NCBI RefSeq assembly: GCF_031128465.2
Contig: NZ_CP155618.1
Span: forward strand, 1,869,501 to 1,933,500
Origin: Mariniflexile litorale
Lineage (GTDB): Bacteria; Bacteroidota; Bacteroidia; Flavobacteriales; Flavobacteriaceae
Reading direction: 5' to 3'
Length of the DNA: 64,000 nt
Below the pieces are notes generated by a model that was given only the letters and a program-made list of their open reading frames with translations, made no database searches and had not been told where the DNA came from. Of the stretch, positions 1-9,412 are shown piece after piece. Within the stretch, counting starts at the first letter, position 1. Each line of letters begins with the position of its first letter. The position numbers and the translations under genes were made by a program.

Positions 1-1
1 G

Positions 2-565
2 CTTAGCAATATAACATGTAAAGGAAACATTGTATTGAGCTCAAACAACGAATTAAAAATAACTAATACTGCCAAATTAACAGATGTTATTGTGTCTGCG
101 CCTACAGTACACATTATGCCTGGTTTTAAGGGCAATATCCAAATTATAGCCAAAGATAGTGTTAATATAGAAGAGCATGTTTCATTGCTTTACCCTTCAA
201 GTATTTATATTAAAAATGATAATGGCAAAGCCTCTATTATTATAAATGACTATTCAACTATAGCAGGGGGTATTGTTATAGATGGAGACACTTACGCTGG
301 AGTATTAAATCGGTCCTTAATAATACATGAAAAAGCTACTGTAATTGGCAATGTATATTGTTATGGTAGAACACAATTGGAGGGCAAAGTTATTGGAAGC
401 ATTTGTACCGATAAGTTTTTTCTAAAAACAAAATCATCTAATTATGAGAATGTTATTCTAAACGGAACTATAAACAGAGATAGTTTGCCAAAAGATTTTG
501 TGGAATTACCCTTGTTCATAAATAATTTTAATGAAAGAAAATATGCCGTCATTAAAAAATTTTAA
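2..565 (+). CDS. Beta-helix / bactofilin-like protein, 5' end outside window
   Basis: The reading frame is open to the left edge, so the true start lies outside; a TTG at 35 is only the first start-like codon inside. About 188 residues are visible. They form short beta-strand turns such as VIGNVYCYGRTQLEGKVIGS, typical of right-handed beta-helix or polymer-forming (bactofilin-like) proteins. It overlaps the start of the next pseudopilin-like gene by about 35 bases and so belongs to the secretion operon. It could be the C-terminal part of a large pilin-type protein with a beta-helix body, but the missing N-terminus prevents a decision. Its function is unknown. Confidence 0.6.
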   Translation, partial: LSNITCKGNIVLSSNNELKITNTAKLTDVIVSAPTVHIMPGFKGNIQIIAKDSVNIEEHVSLLYPSSIYIKNDNGKASIIINDYSTIAGGIVIDGDTYAGVLNRSLIIHEKATVIGNVYCYGRTQLEGKVIGSICTDKFFLKTKSSNYENVILNGTINRDSLPKDFVELPLFINNFNERKYAVIKKF

Positions 566-896
566 AAACCTTAAAGCATCGTCAATTACCGAATCGGTTA
601 TTGCTATTTCAATTATTTCGATTTGTGCTTTGGTAGCCTTTACAATTTATTTAAATGTAATCAAGCAAAACAAATCAATACATTATTATAATGCGAAGCA
701 TACTATTAACTTTTTGATTGAAGAAAGCGTTCAACAAAATGATTATGAAGACAATAGCTATTCTTATAATGAATATACAATTGATAAAAAGGTTGGTGTT
801 AATAAAAGAAATCATACCGCTCTTTTGACTTTCACCTTTAAATCAGGAAACAAAACCAATGTGATAACTAAGCTAATTTCCTATAATGAATATTAA
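531..896 (+). CDS. Pseudopilin-like protein
   Basis: This 121-residue protein has a short basic leader, then KASSITESVIAISIIS and a hydrophobic helix. That is the layout of a type IV prepilin-like N-terminus, with Glu at +5 if cleavage falls after Ala. It lacks the usual Gly at -1. A second ATG at 543 gives a 117-residue form with a shorter leader. The rest is a small globular domain without a recognised motif. It overlaps its neighbours on both sides, which indicates translation within one operon. Its likely role is a minor pseudopilin in the type II-like secretion pseudopilus. Confidence 0.65.
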   Translation: MKENMPSLKNFKNLKASSITESVIAISIISICALVAFTIYLNVIKQNKSIHYYNAKHTINFLIEESVQQNDYEDNSYSYNEYTIDKKVGVNKRNHTALLTFTFKSGNKTNVITKLISYNEY

Positions 897-1371
897 ACAT
901 CTTAAGGGATTTACCATATTAGAAGTTTTAATAACTCTTGTTTTAATGAGTATTATTATTTCAATTACTTTTTCATTATTTAATTTAATGGGTAAACAAT
1001 TATCTCTTTTTGAAAAGGAAAACACTCAAGTGCTTGAATATAATTTATTTAACACAACGCTGCTAAGAGATATTGATAAAGCTAATAATTTTAGTTATGC
1101 AGAAAGCGATTTAGTTTTAAAATTCTATGATGAAACTGAGGTAAATTATACTGTAAATTCCAAATACATTTTAAGGAATAACCACATAAAAATAGACACA
1201 TTCAAGTTGAGAGTTAATGGTTATCAGTTTATAAATAGTGATGAAAAAACTAATAATAACACAACCTTTCTATTATCATTAAAAGTGTTAAATGATACGA
1301 TTAATGCTAATTATTTTCTAAGCAAGAATAATTCCGATATAATAAATAACAGCTATTTTAATGAAGATTGA
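886..1371 (+). CDS. Pseudopilin with canonical prepilin signal (GspH/I/J-like)
   Basis: The N-terminus HLKGFTILEVLITLVLMS is a textbook prepilin signal: basic leader, Gly at -1, Phe at +1, Glu at +5, then a hydrophobic helix. At 161 residues it fits a minor pseudopilin of the GspH/I/J size class, though the subclass cannot be fixed by eye. It would be processed by the prepilin peptidase encoded at 2934 and built into the short periplasmic pseudopilus. It overlaps the preceding and following genes by about 11 bases each. Confidence 0.8.
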   Translation: MNIKHLKGFTILEVLITLVLMSIIISITFSLFNLMGKQLSLFEKENTQVLEYNLFNTTLLRDIDKANNFSYAESDLVLKFYDETEVNYTVNSKYILRNNHIKIDTFKLRVNGYQFINSDEKTNNNTTFLLSLKVLNDTINANYFLSKNNSDIINNSYFNED

Positions 1372-2479
1372 TACTATTTCATATAAGACTAATAAAAAAG
1401 ATTCATTAAAAGTTGATTTCAATATGTCCATGCCAACTTTTAAAAATTTTTCAGACAAACATAAGGAAGATTTTTATAGGGAGTTTTCCACACTTATTAG
1501 GTCTGGAGTAGATTTTAATCAAGCGTTGTCCATTTTAACAGATCAACAAAAATCTGAATTTGTTCGCTCTATCTATAAAACTATTAATGATGATGTGGTG
1601 AAAGGAAAATCGCTTCACGAAGCTATAAAGAATCACAAATATTTTTCGCCTTACGAATATTATAGTATAAAAATTGGTGAAGACACGCGACGCTTACCTG
1701 AAATATTTGATCAATTGCAAAAGTTTTTTTCAAGGAAAATTAAAATGAAACGTCAAGTTGTTTCCGTATTGGCTTATCCCATTTTTGTGTTATTCATAAC
1801 GTTTGCTGTACTCTATTTTATGCTCAATTTTGTGGTGCCCATGTTTGCATCTGTGTTTCAGCAGTTTGGTAAAGATCTCCCAGAAATAACACAGTTTGTG
1901 GTAAATGTGTCCAATAATTTTAATACCATACTTTTAATTGCATTAGTAATATGTGTTTCCATATATGTAGCCCACAAAGTATTAAATAAAAATAATTCTT
2001 ATCAAGATATTAAATCTAGGGTAGTTTTGAAAATCCCCTATTTTGGAAATCTAATTAAGAAGATTTATTTAGCGCGTTTTTGCCAGTCATTTAGTCTATT
2101 ATTATCTGCAAAAACACCATTAATTACTTCATTAGAGCTCACTGAAAAAATGATTTCTTTTTATCCGTTAAAGTTGGCTATTTCTCAAGCAAAAAAGGAT
2201 GTGTTAAAAGGAGAAACATTGTCTAATAGCTTGAAAAAAAGTACGTTTTTCACATCTAAGATTATTTCGTTAACATCAATTGGGGAACAAATTAACGAGT
2301 TAGATACTATGTATGAGGGTTTGGCAAATCAGTACAACGAAGATGTAGACCATGAAACAAAAATGATAGGGACCATATTAGAGCCTTTAATGATAGTAAT
2401 TATTGGAGGTATAGTTGGTTTTATTATGATAGCCATGTATTCGCCTATTTTCAACTTGAGCAAGGTTATTCAAAATTAG
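1361..2479 (+). CDS. gspF: Type II secretion inner-membrane platform protein GspF
   Basis: This 372-residue protein has the duplicated GspF/PilC layout. A cytoplasmic domain (EFSTLIRSGVDFNQALSIL, about residues 40-125) is followed by a membrane helix (about 132-155) and a second (about 189-205). A second cytoplasmic copy (FCQSFSLLLSAKTPLITSLE) and a last helix near residues 335-365 ending MYSPIFNL complete it. The length is slightly below the usual 400. GspF anchors the ATPase and pseudopilus assembly at the inner membrane. It sits between pseudopilin genes and upstream of gspE, as expected. Confidence 0.92.
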   Translation: MKIDTISYKTNKKDSLKVDFNMSMPTFKNFSDKHKEDFYREFSTLIRSGVDFNQALSILTDQQKSEFVRSIYKTINDDVVKGKSLHEAIKNHKYFSPYEYYSIKIGEDTRRLPEIFDQLQKFFSRKIKMKRQVVSVLAYPIFVLFITFAVLYFMLNFVVPMFASVFQQFGKDLPEITQFVVNVSNNFNTILLIALVICVSIYVAHKVLNKNNSYQDIKSRVVLKIPYFGNLIKKIYLARFCQSFSLLLSAKTPLITSLELTEKMISFYPLKLAISQAKKDVLKGETLSNSLKKSTFFTSKIISLTSIGEQINELDTMYEGLANQYNEDVDHETKMIGTILEPLMIVIIGGIVGFIMIAMYSPIFNLSKVIQN

Positions 2480-2503
2480 AAGATTAATATTAAATACTTA
2501 AAA

Positions 2504-2932
2504 ATGAAAAAGTCCGTATTAAAGTTAAATAATAAAAAGCTACAACTAAAAGCATATTCTATGTCTGAGATCTTAATAGTACTCTGTATTATTGGTATTC
2601 TAATTTATTTGGTTGTTCCTAACCAAACATCGGTAGTTACAAGCGCCAAATCCATTGAAGCTCAAAACATGTTAAGTATGATACATGGTTTAGAAAAAAG
2701 CCATTTTTATCGCCATTCTAAATACACAACTGATTTTAGTGAATTAGGATTTGAAGAGGCTTTAACCATTGATAAAGGTGGGCAAGCAGTTTATAAAATA
2801 GAAGTTATTGAAGCATCACTAAACACCTTTGTAGCTACAGCTACCTCACTACAAGATTTTGATGGAGATGGTGTTTTTAACACTTGGGAAATTAATCAAG
2901 ACAGAATGTTAAAAGAAATTATAAAGGATTAA
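2504..2932 (+). CDS. Major pseudopilin, GspG-like
   Basis: This 142-residue protein has a long basic leader, then KAYSMSEILIVLCIIGILI, a prepilin-type helix with Glu at +5 if cut after Ala. As in the gene at 531, -1 would be Ala rather than Gly. The C-terminal loop QDFDGDGVFNTWEI looks like a calcium-binding loop, comparable in place to the calcium site of GspG. The size fits a major pseudopilin. It lies between gspF and the prepilin peptidase gene, with 24 bases upstream and one base downstream. Confidence 0.75.
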   Translation: MKKSVLKLNNKKLQLKAYSMSEILIVLCIIGILIYLVVPNQTSVVTSAKSIEAQNMLSMIHGLEKSHFYRHSKYTTDFSELGFEEALTIDKGGQAVYKIEVIEASLNTFVATATSLQDFDGDGVFNTWEINQDRMLKEIIKD

Positions 2933-2933
2933 A

Positions 2934-3413
2934 ATGACAATCACTTTAAGCGTAGTACTAATTGTTGTTTTAACTGTAGTGCTCTATCAAGATATAATGA
3001 ATAGAACCATACACATAACATTGCCAGTAAGTTTATTTTTAATAGCAATGTCCATTAATTTTATTTCTATTGATTTAGATTTTTATAATATTCTATATAA
3101 CATAGCTTTTGTTTTAATCAATATTTTAGGACTTACATTATATTTTTCCTTTAAGAATAAAGTGTTTATAAATCCTATAGATACCTTTATTGGTTTGGGG
3201 GATATTGTCTTTTTTATCGCCATTACACCATTATTTACTTTAAAACCTTTTATTCTATTCTTTATTATTGGGTTGTTATTTTCTTTATTGGTACATGGTG
3301 TTTATTCGATTTTTAAAAATGGAAAAACCATTCCTTTAGCTGGGTATTTAGCATTATTTCTAATGATTAATGTTGTGGCAAAAAGCATATTTAAAATTAA
3401 TGTGTTGTTTTAA
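2934..3413 (+). CDS. Prepilin peptidase (A24 family, short form)
   Basis: This 159-residue, very hydrophobic protein has the two aspartate motifs of A24 peptidases: YQD near residue 20 and GLGD near residue 90, with IPLAG later. It lacks the N-terminal zinc/methylation domain of full-length PilD/GspO, as many Bacteroidota A24 proteins do. It would cut the leaders of the three pseudopilins encoded beside it on the cytoplasmic face of the inner membrane. The stop of this gene abuts the ATG of gspE. Confidence 0.85.
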   Translation: MTITLSVVLIVVLTVVLYQDIMNRTIHITLPVSLFLIAMSINFISIDLDFYNILYNIAFVLINILGLTLYFSFKNKVFINPIDTFIGLGDIVFFIAITPLFTLKPFILFFIIGLLFSLLVHGVYSIFKNGKTIPLAGYLALFLMINVVAKSIFKINVLF

Positions 3414-4823
3414 ATGAATATAGAAAGCCAAAAGCATATAAACTTAAGTATTGATTTGCAACAGGCAATCAGTTCTGATATTGCTAATCATTTTTCAATT
3501 ATTCCAAAAGAAATCACAAATGATACAAATGCTTTTTTTATTGCTGATGAAAAAATTTTAGAGGAATATGCTATTAAAGAAGAATTAAAACTCATTTTTA
3601 ATAAAAACATAATTTTAGAGTTTGTAGAATCTTCCATTGTAAAAAGAGCGCTTTCCCTTTATTATAGAAAAAATGATGATAAGCCAAGGTTAGTTTCTTA
3701 TGGAAATGATTTTTTAGAAGACTTAATTTTCGAAGCTAAAAATATAAATGCAAGTGATATTCATATTGAAATATATGAAGAAGACGTGAGAGTTAGATTG
3801 CGTATTGATGGGCAACTCATTGAGAAAAATCATATAAAAAAGGAAAATTATCTTGAACTGATTAATCAAATTAAAATTAAGTCGAATCTAGATATTACTG
3901 AAAAACGTTTACCCCAAGACGGTAGAATAGAATATGATGATTTTGATATTAGAGTATCCATATTACCAACTCATCATGGGGAAAAAGTGGTGATGCGAAT
4001 ATTGGGTAGAGATGCTTCTCATTTAGATATTAATAAACTAGGCTTAGATAATGATGATGTACAAACATATTTAGAAGCAGTTAAAAAGACAAATGGGATT
4101 GTACTTATAAGTGGGCCTACAGGTTCTGGGAAAACAACAACATTATATGCAACACTTAAACATCTTAATGATATAAAAAGAAATATACTAACCGTAGAAG
4201 ACCCGATAGAATACACCTTAAAAGGTATTAATCAAGTGCAATTAAAAGAAAACATAGGTCTTACTTTCACCTCGGCATTACGCTCTTTTTTAAGACAAGA
4301 CCCAGATATTATAATGCTTGGGGAAATTAGAGATGCCCAAACGGCTCAAATGGCAATTAGAGCCTCTTTAACTGGGCATTTAGTACTGTCTACTATCCAT
4401 ACTAATTCTGCTGTTGGTACTATTTCTAGGTTGGTAGATATGGACATCCCTTCATTTTTAATTGCTGAAACTATTAATGTGTCTGTTGCTCAACGACTGG
4501 TAAGAACTTTATGTGATTCTTGTAAAAAAGAAGAGATTTTTAATGATAAAGATTTACCTAGGTCTTTTAAAGCAGATAGTCCATTAAAAAGTCATTATAC
4601 AGCAAAAGGATGTGATGATTGTTATCATACAGGATATAAAGGGCGTAGAGCTATTTATGAAATACTGCCAATTACTCACGAGGTTGCTGATGCCATAAAA
4701 AATAACACCTTGGTACAGTCTGATTTTACAAAAAACAAAAAACTCTCAAATAAAGCATTTGATTTATTGTCAAGAGGACTAACATCGCTTGAGGAGATTT
4801 ACCCAATTCTTATTAATTCATAA
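3414..4823 (+). CDS. gspE: Type II secretion assembly ATPase GspE
   Basis: This 469-residue GspE/PilB-type ATPase has Walker A GPTGSGKTTT near residues 234-243 and Walker B DPDIIMLGEIRD near 296-307. A His-rich segment (LVLSTIHTNSA) precedes a zinc site of two Cys pairs, CDSC (about 366) and CDDC (about 398). The N-terminal GspL-binding domain is short. The protein powers pseudopilus growth and binds the cytoplasmic side of GspF and the GspL-like protein. It is directly joined to the prepilin peptidase gene, and four bases separate it from the secretin gene. Confidence 0.96.
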   Translation: MNIESQKHINLSIDLQQAISSDIANHFSIIPKEITNDTNAFFIADEKILEEYAIKEELKLIFNKNIILEFVESSIVKRALSLYYRKNDDKPRLVSYGNDFLEDLIFEAKNINASDIHIEIYEEDVRVRLRIDGQLIEKNHIKKENYLELINQIKIKSNLDITEKRLPQDGRIEYDDFDIRVSILPTHHGEKVVMRILGRDASHLDINKLGLDNDDVQTYLEAVKKTNGIVLISGPTGSGKTTTLYATLKHLNDIKRNILTVEDPIEYTLKGINQVQLKENIGLTFTSALRSFLRQDPDIIMLGEIRDAQTAQMAIRASLTGHLVLSTIHTNSAVGTISRLVDMDIPSFLIAETINVSVAQRLVRTLCDSCKKEEIFNDKDLPRSFKADSPLKSHYTAKGCDDCYHTGYKGRRAIYEILPITHEVADAIKNNTLVQSDFTKNKKLSNKAFDLLSRGLTSLEEIYPILINS

Positions 4824-4826
4824 ACT

Positions 4827-6752
4827 ATGTCATACAGAATTTTAACTATAATCTTTTTCTGTTTTTTTATCAATGTATGTTTTTCACAAACCAATATTGA
4901 AATTTTCACAAAGAAAATAGATGAACTAGCAAAAACAAAAAAGGGGTTAAATGAGAATGTTAGAATTGATTTGGCTGGATTAACCCTATATGATTTTATT
5001 AATGCTTTGGCAGAGGAACATCAGTTAAATGTAAGTGTTGATTCAAATTTAAATCAATTGGTGACCAGCAATTTTTATGATGTAAACATAAAGGATGTAT
5101 TTATGTTTTTAATTAAAAAGCACGATTTGGATGTTGAAGTAATGAACAATATTTTAATATTCAAAAAAAAACCAGATCAGGTAATCGTTGAGAAAATAAA
5201 GACTTTAAAAAAAATTGATGTCACTTATAATAATGAAAACGCTTTTTTATCCATTAATCTCAAAAACGATTCTTTACCTAGAGTTGCCCAAGCCATAACA
5301 GATGCATCAAAAAAAAATGTTGTATTAGCGCCAGATATTAAAGGAGAATTAGTATCAGCCTATATACTAAATAGACCCTTTGATCAAGTTCTTGAAATGA
5401 TGGCAAAGTCTAATAGCTTAGTGCTTAGTGTAGATGAAAATAATATTTATTATCTCGAAAAGGATATTGTTACACAACCAGCGGTAAAATCTACCACGCA
5501 AAATGGCAGAAGTAGAAGTTCATCAACTCAAAGAAATACATCATCAAGTAATGATAATGGAGCTTTTGAGATTAAAATTAATGACAAAGGGTTTTTAGAC
5601 GTTAAAGCAACAGAAGCAGATGCTGCAGAAATGATTATAGATGCCGCAGAGAAATTAAATATTAATTATTTTATGTACAATACCCCCACTGGGGTAAGTA
5701 CAACATTAATGTCTAAAGATATTTCATTTGATGATTTATTAGAACATCTCTTTATAGGTGAAAATTACACCTATAAAAAGTTTAATGATTTATATTTAAT
5801 TGGAGAACACACTACACCAGGGTTAAGAACTATAGAATTAATACAATTAGAAAACAGAACTATAGAAACTGTTTTAAGTACCCTTCCAAGTAGTTTGACA
5901 AAAGGTCTTGAAATTAAAGAGTTTATCGAGCTAAATGGTTTTGTTGTTTCTGGATCAAAAACGCGCATTCAAGAATTTAAAGATTATATTCATGAAATCG
6001 ACTTAGTGGTTCCTGTAATTCAAATTGAAGTCATAATAGTACAATATCAAAAATCCTACGAAATCCAAACAGGCATGCAAGCCGGCATTGACAATCAGCA
6101 AAGAACAACTTCAGGAGCCCTTTTTCCAACAACTGATGTTGCCCTTAATGCCACTTCTGTAAATGGATTAATAGATGCATTTAATGGACTTGGAATTATT
6201 AATCTTGGTAAGGTTTCTGAGAAATTTTATTTAAACTTAAAGGCATTAGAAAATAATTCACTTATTAAACTATCCTCAACACCAAAACTTGTAACCCTAA
6301 ATGGACACGATGCCACCTCTTCTATAGGAGAAACTAGTTACTATTTTGAGCAAAATAATAGATTATTAACGTCAGGGATTGGCAATGATATTCTTCAATC
6401 TGGTACATGGAAATCTACCGAAGCAAACTTAAGTATTAACATCAAGCCTTTTGTGTCTAAAGATGAAAATGTAACTCTTACTATTGCTGTTGAAAAAAGT
6501 TCTTTTCTTGGAAGAGTTGGAGAAGGTGCTCCTCCTGGAAAATCTACTCAAAAATTTGAATCGTTAGTTCGGGTAAAAAACAATGAAATGGTGCTTTTAG
6601 GTGGACTAGACGAATTAGAAAATGAAAACTCAGGAACGGGAACCCCTTTATTATCAAGAATTCCAGTAATTAAATGGTTATTTAGTGGTAGAACAAAAAG
6701 AAAAGAAAAATCTAAACTGCACATTTTTATTAAACCAACAGTTACCTACTAA
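4827..6752 (+). CDS. gspD: Type II secretion outer-membrane secretin GspD
   Basis: This 641-residue protein has a signal peptide ending about residue 21 (INVCFSQ) and an STN/N0-like domain (about 40-110). Further ring-forming N domains are interrupted by a Ser/Asn-rich linker (about 220-240). The C-terminal secretin domain runs from about 400 (VPVIQIEVIIVQ) through SSTPKLVTLNGHDA to PLLSRIPVIKWLF and LHIFIKP. Secretins form the outer-membrane gate for folded periplasmic substrates or pili. The size and operon favour type II secretion or a close relative over a housekeeping PilQ. Confidence 0.93.
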   Translation: MSYRILTIIFFCFFINVCFSQTNIEIFTKKIDELAKTKKGLNENVRIDLAGLTLYDFINALAEEHQLNVSVDSNLNQLVTSNFYDVNIKDVFMFLIKKHDLDVEVMNNILIFKKKPDQVIVEKIKTLKKIDVTYNNENAFLSINLKNDSLPRVAQAITDASKKNVVLAPDIKGELVSAYILNRPFDQVLEMMAKSNSLVLSVDENNIYYLEKDIVTQPAVKSTTQNGRSRSSSTQRNTSSSNDNGAFEIKINDKGFLDVKATEADAAEMIIDAAEKLNINYFMYNTPTGVSTTLMSKDISFDDLLEHLFIGENYTYKKFNDLYLIGEHTTPGLRTIELIQLENRTIETVLSTLPSSLTKGLEIKEFIELNGFVVSGSKTRIQEFKDYIHEIDLVVPVIQIEVIIVQYQKSYEIQTGMQAGIDNQQRTTSGALFPTTDVALNATSVNGLIDAFNGLGIINLGKVSEKFYLNLKALENNSLIKLSSTPKLVTLNGHDATSSIGETSYYFEQNNRLLTSGIGNDILQSGTWKSTEANLSINIKPFVSKDENVTLTIAVEKSSFLGRVGEGAPPGKSTQKFESLVRVKNNEMVLLGGLDELENENSGTGTPLLSRIPVIKWLFSGRTKRKEKSKLHIFIKPTVTY

Positions 6753-7937
6753 ATGACAACTAAGTTTAAAAATATATTTAATTATTCAAATAGATATTAT
6801 GCCATTGGTATATCTAAAGTAAATGATGTGCTAGAATACCAATTAATTGAGATACTATTTAAAAATAATGAATTAACGATTGAAAAAAGATTTTTCTCAA
6901 ATAATTTTGAAAGTATTTTCACACCACAATTAAATAAAGATTATCCTATAATTTTACATATTGAAGGTGACAATATTATACATAAGGAAGTTGAAAACAA
7001 AACAGGCTATAGAAATGATTTAATTTTTAAAGCCAACCCAGAGGAGTTTTACTTTTTTGAATATCACCAAAATGAAACTGTTTTTGTATCAGTATCCAGA
7101 AAACACCATATAGATACCATAATAAAGCAAATAAGCGACATTCATTTTTTTATAATACATATATCTTTCGGACCATTTATAATGGCAAATTTACTACCTA
7201 TTGTAAAAGATTATAATAGGATTTCATCATCTAACTATACTCTAGAAATAAGTGATAATAAGGTTTTGTCATTCAATAATATACAAACACAACAAAAGGA
7301 ATATCAAATAAATGGCGATACATTAAACCAAAGGGAATTACCACTTGTGGCATCTTTTTTAGATTATAAATATCCTAATCTTGCCATTGAATTTGATAAA
7401 GAATTTTTAAATAGAAACAAAGCTGAATTTAAGTTTAAAAAACGATTTAAAATAGCATGGATTTTTACTCTTGCATTTTTTTTGACAACGCTTTCTTTAA
7501 GTCACTATTTGTTGGGCTTTTATATGAATTCGTTAGCTGAAAAAGAATCACTTAATGTCTTAACCCAACAAACCATTGTAAAGGTTAATACTTTAAAAGA
7601 TGAAAAGATTTTAAAAGAAAAAATACTACTCTCAAGTGGAATTAGCAACAAAAGTTTTTTGACCAAATACATTATGGATATTGGAAATTCAGTGTCGCAA
7701 AATATTGTGTTAAATGCCATCCAAGTTATCCCTCCTGTTAAAAAAACAAAGGCTTTAGAGAAAATCAATTTTGATATTAGTGTTGTTAAAATTATTGGAG
7801 AGTGCGAAAACAATAAAATGTTTAATGATTGGTTGAAAAAGCTGGAATCTTTAGCATGGATAAAAAAACTGGACATTGAAGATTATTCACAAGAAACCAA
7901 AACAGAGAATACATTTACCATTAAAATAAAAATATAA
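6753..7937 (+). CDS. GspL/PilM-PilN-like assembly protein
   Basis: This 394-residue protein has a poorly conserved N-terminal cytoplasmic region of about 230 residues, weakly reminiscent of an actin-like GspL/PilM fold. It is followed by one membrane helix (FKIAWIFTLAFFLTTLSLSHYLL, about 230-255) and a coiled-coil plus ferredoxin-like periplasmic part, as in GspL C-termini or PilN. Its start follows the gspD stop directly. Position, topology and the following GspM-sized gene support a GspL role, coupling the ATPase to the periplasmic parts. The match is structural rather than by clear motifs. Confidence 0.7.
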   Translation: MTTKFKNIFNYSNRYYAIGISKVNDVLEYQLIEILFKNNELTIEKRFFSNNFESIFTPQLNKDYPIILHIEGDNIIHKEVENKTGYRNDLIFKANPEEFYFFEYHQNETVFVSVSRKHHIDTIIKQISDIHFFIIHISFGPFIMANLLPIVKDYNRISSSNYTLEISDNKVLSFNNIQTQQKEYQINGDTLNQRELPLVASFLDYKYPNLAIEFDKEFLNRNKAEFKFKKRFKIAWIFTLAFFLTTLSLSHYLLGFYMNSLAEKESLNVLTQQTIVKVNTLKDEKILKEKILLSSGISNKSFLTKYIMDIGNSVSQNIVLNAIQVIPPVKKTKALEKINFDISVVKIIGECENNKMFNDWLKKLESLAWIKKLDIEDYSQETKTENTFTIKIKI

Positions 7938-8465
7938 TTGTTTAAAAATTTAACATATAAACAAAAGTTCTTTGCTGTCATAATAGGATTTATATTGCTA
8001 TTTATGGCATCCTACAAAAAAACGTTCAAGCATACCTTAAGCGCAAGAAAAGAATTGAATTCTGTTAACGAAAAGTTGTTTAATAATGAAAATTCATTGG
8101 AAGATCTTTATAATTTAAATAACGACATAAGCAACTTAAACAAAACTATTGGAGGACAAACCTCAAACCCAGAAGTGGTTCAGCAAAAACTACTAGATTT
8201 TATTTCGAAAAATAATTATAATGTAAACATTGTTTCTATTGAAGATGTTCATTTATTTTCAGACAATGAGTTTTTAATTTATTCAAACCAAATTGAACTT
8301 GAAGGCACTTTCAGCAACCTAATAAATATTCTATACGAAATTGAAAAACACTTTAAAAATTCAAGGGTAGTAAGTACTCAATTGTATTCAAAAAAAAACT
8401 ATAGAACCAATACTAAAAATCTTTTTTTAAAAATTATTTTACAGAACTATGAAAACACTAAATAA
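7938..8465 (+). CDS. GspM/PilO-like protein
   Basis: This 175-residue protein starts with TTG immediately after the preceding stop. One N-terminal membrane helix (FFAVIIGFILLFMASY) precedes a coiled coil (about 35-75) and a small alpha/beta domain, the GspM/PilO arrangement. GspM-type proteins pair with GspL in the inner-membrane platform. No sequence signature is strong enough alone, so the call rests on size, topology and place. It overlaps the lipoprotein gene by 17 bases. Confidence 0.65.
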   Translation: MFKNLTYKQKFFAVIIGFILLFMASYKKTFKHTLSARKELNSVNEKLFNNENSLEDLYNLNNDISNLNKTIGGQTSNPEVVQQKLLDFISKNNYNVNIVSIEDVHLFSDNEFLIYSNQIELEGTFSNLINILYEIEKHFKNSRVVSTQLYSKKNYRTNTKNLFLKIILQNYENTK

Positions 8466-9411
8466 TACAATAATAATATTAATGTTAACGACATTACTAT
8501 TTTCTTGTGACGATATTTTGGAAGAAAATATTACAGATGATATAGTTCAAACAAGTTCACCTAGCGAAGGTGTAACTATTGATGGTAATACTGTTCAGTT
8601 TTCATGGTTTGTATTAGATGGTGCAGATGATTATAGAATTCAAATCATTAAAGGAAGCCAAGTGGTTGAGGTAGATTCTTTAATAACTACTAATACTTTT
8701 AATTACATTCTAAACCCTGGCAACTATCAATGGCAAGTTAGGGGAGAAAATTTTGCTTATAGCACAGCATACACCTTTCCTGTAAATTTTTCTGTAAAAA
8801 TATCTGATGATTTATCTAATCAGAAAGTTTCTTTATTAACCCCTTCAATTGACTTTTATACTAATAATGCTAATCTTACATGCACATGGGAAAAGTTTAC
8901 CACAGCGACTTCTTATAATTTTGAATTAATTAAAAATTTAAGTGGAGAACAAACAGTTCTTCAACAACCAGACCTGTCTACTAATAGCTATACCATAGAT
9001 GCTAGCAAGTTTGATGAAGACGCTAAGTATATTTGGAAGGTAAAAGCGTTGAATGCAACTTCAGAAACCGAAACCGTGTTTTCACAAAGATCCATATTTA
9101 TAGATAGAGTAGCTCCAAATCAACCTGTTTTAACATTGCCTGCAGATCAAGGAACTACTACTACAAAAACAGTAACATTTAGCTGGACAAATGGCACAGA
9201 TTCAGGAAACGTAAAATCTACGATTACATATACTATAGAAGTGGCCTCAGATATTAATTTCAATACCACAATCCATTCAGCAAAGATAACAACCAATACC
9301 TATCAATATACTTTTGTTACAGCGGGAACATATCATTGGAGAGTAAAAGCAATAGATAAAGCTACTAATGCAAGCGATTATAGTATCGCTAGATCGGTAG
9401 TTGTTCAATAA
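8449..9411 (+). CDS. Lipoprotein with fibronectin-like domains
   Basis: The N-terminus ends in LLFSC, a lipobox, so the mature protein of about 300 residues should be lipid-anchored at Cys20. The body has three repeated beta-sandwich units (WFVLDGADDYRIQI, WEKFTTATSYNFEL, FSWTNGTDSG...YTIEV), each ending in a W-R/K-V motif (WQVRGENF, WKVKALNA, WRVKAID), as in fibronectin type III-like domains. Its place between the GspM-like and GspC-like genes suggests a part of the machine, perhaps a pilotin-like or substrate-contact protein. This is inference, since no pilotin family is recognised. Confidence 0.75.
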   Translation: MKTLNNTIIILMLTTLLFSCDDILEENITDDIVQTSSPSEGVTIDGNTVQFSWFVLDGADDYRIQIIKGSQVVEVDSLITTNTFNYILNPGNYQWQVRGENFAYSTAYTFPVNFSVKISDDLSNQKVSLLTPSIDFYTNNANLTCTWEKFTTATSYNFELIKNLSGEQTVLQQPDLSTNSYTIDASKFDEDAKYIWKVKALNATSETETVFSQRSIFIDRVAPNQPVLTLPADQGTTTTKTVTFSWTNGTDSGNVKSTITYTIEVASDINFNTTIHSAKITTNTYQYTFVTAGTYHWRVKAIDKATNASDYSIARSVVVQ

Positions 9412-9412
9412 A

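Noticed and set aside
4827-6752. Secretin as PilQ of a motility type IV pilus
   Set aside because: No PilT-type retraction ATPase is seen in the visible operon, and the neighbours fit type II secretion better; genes outside the window could change this.
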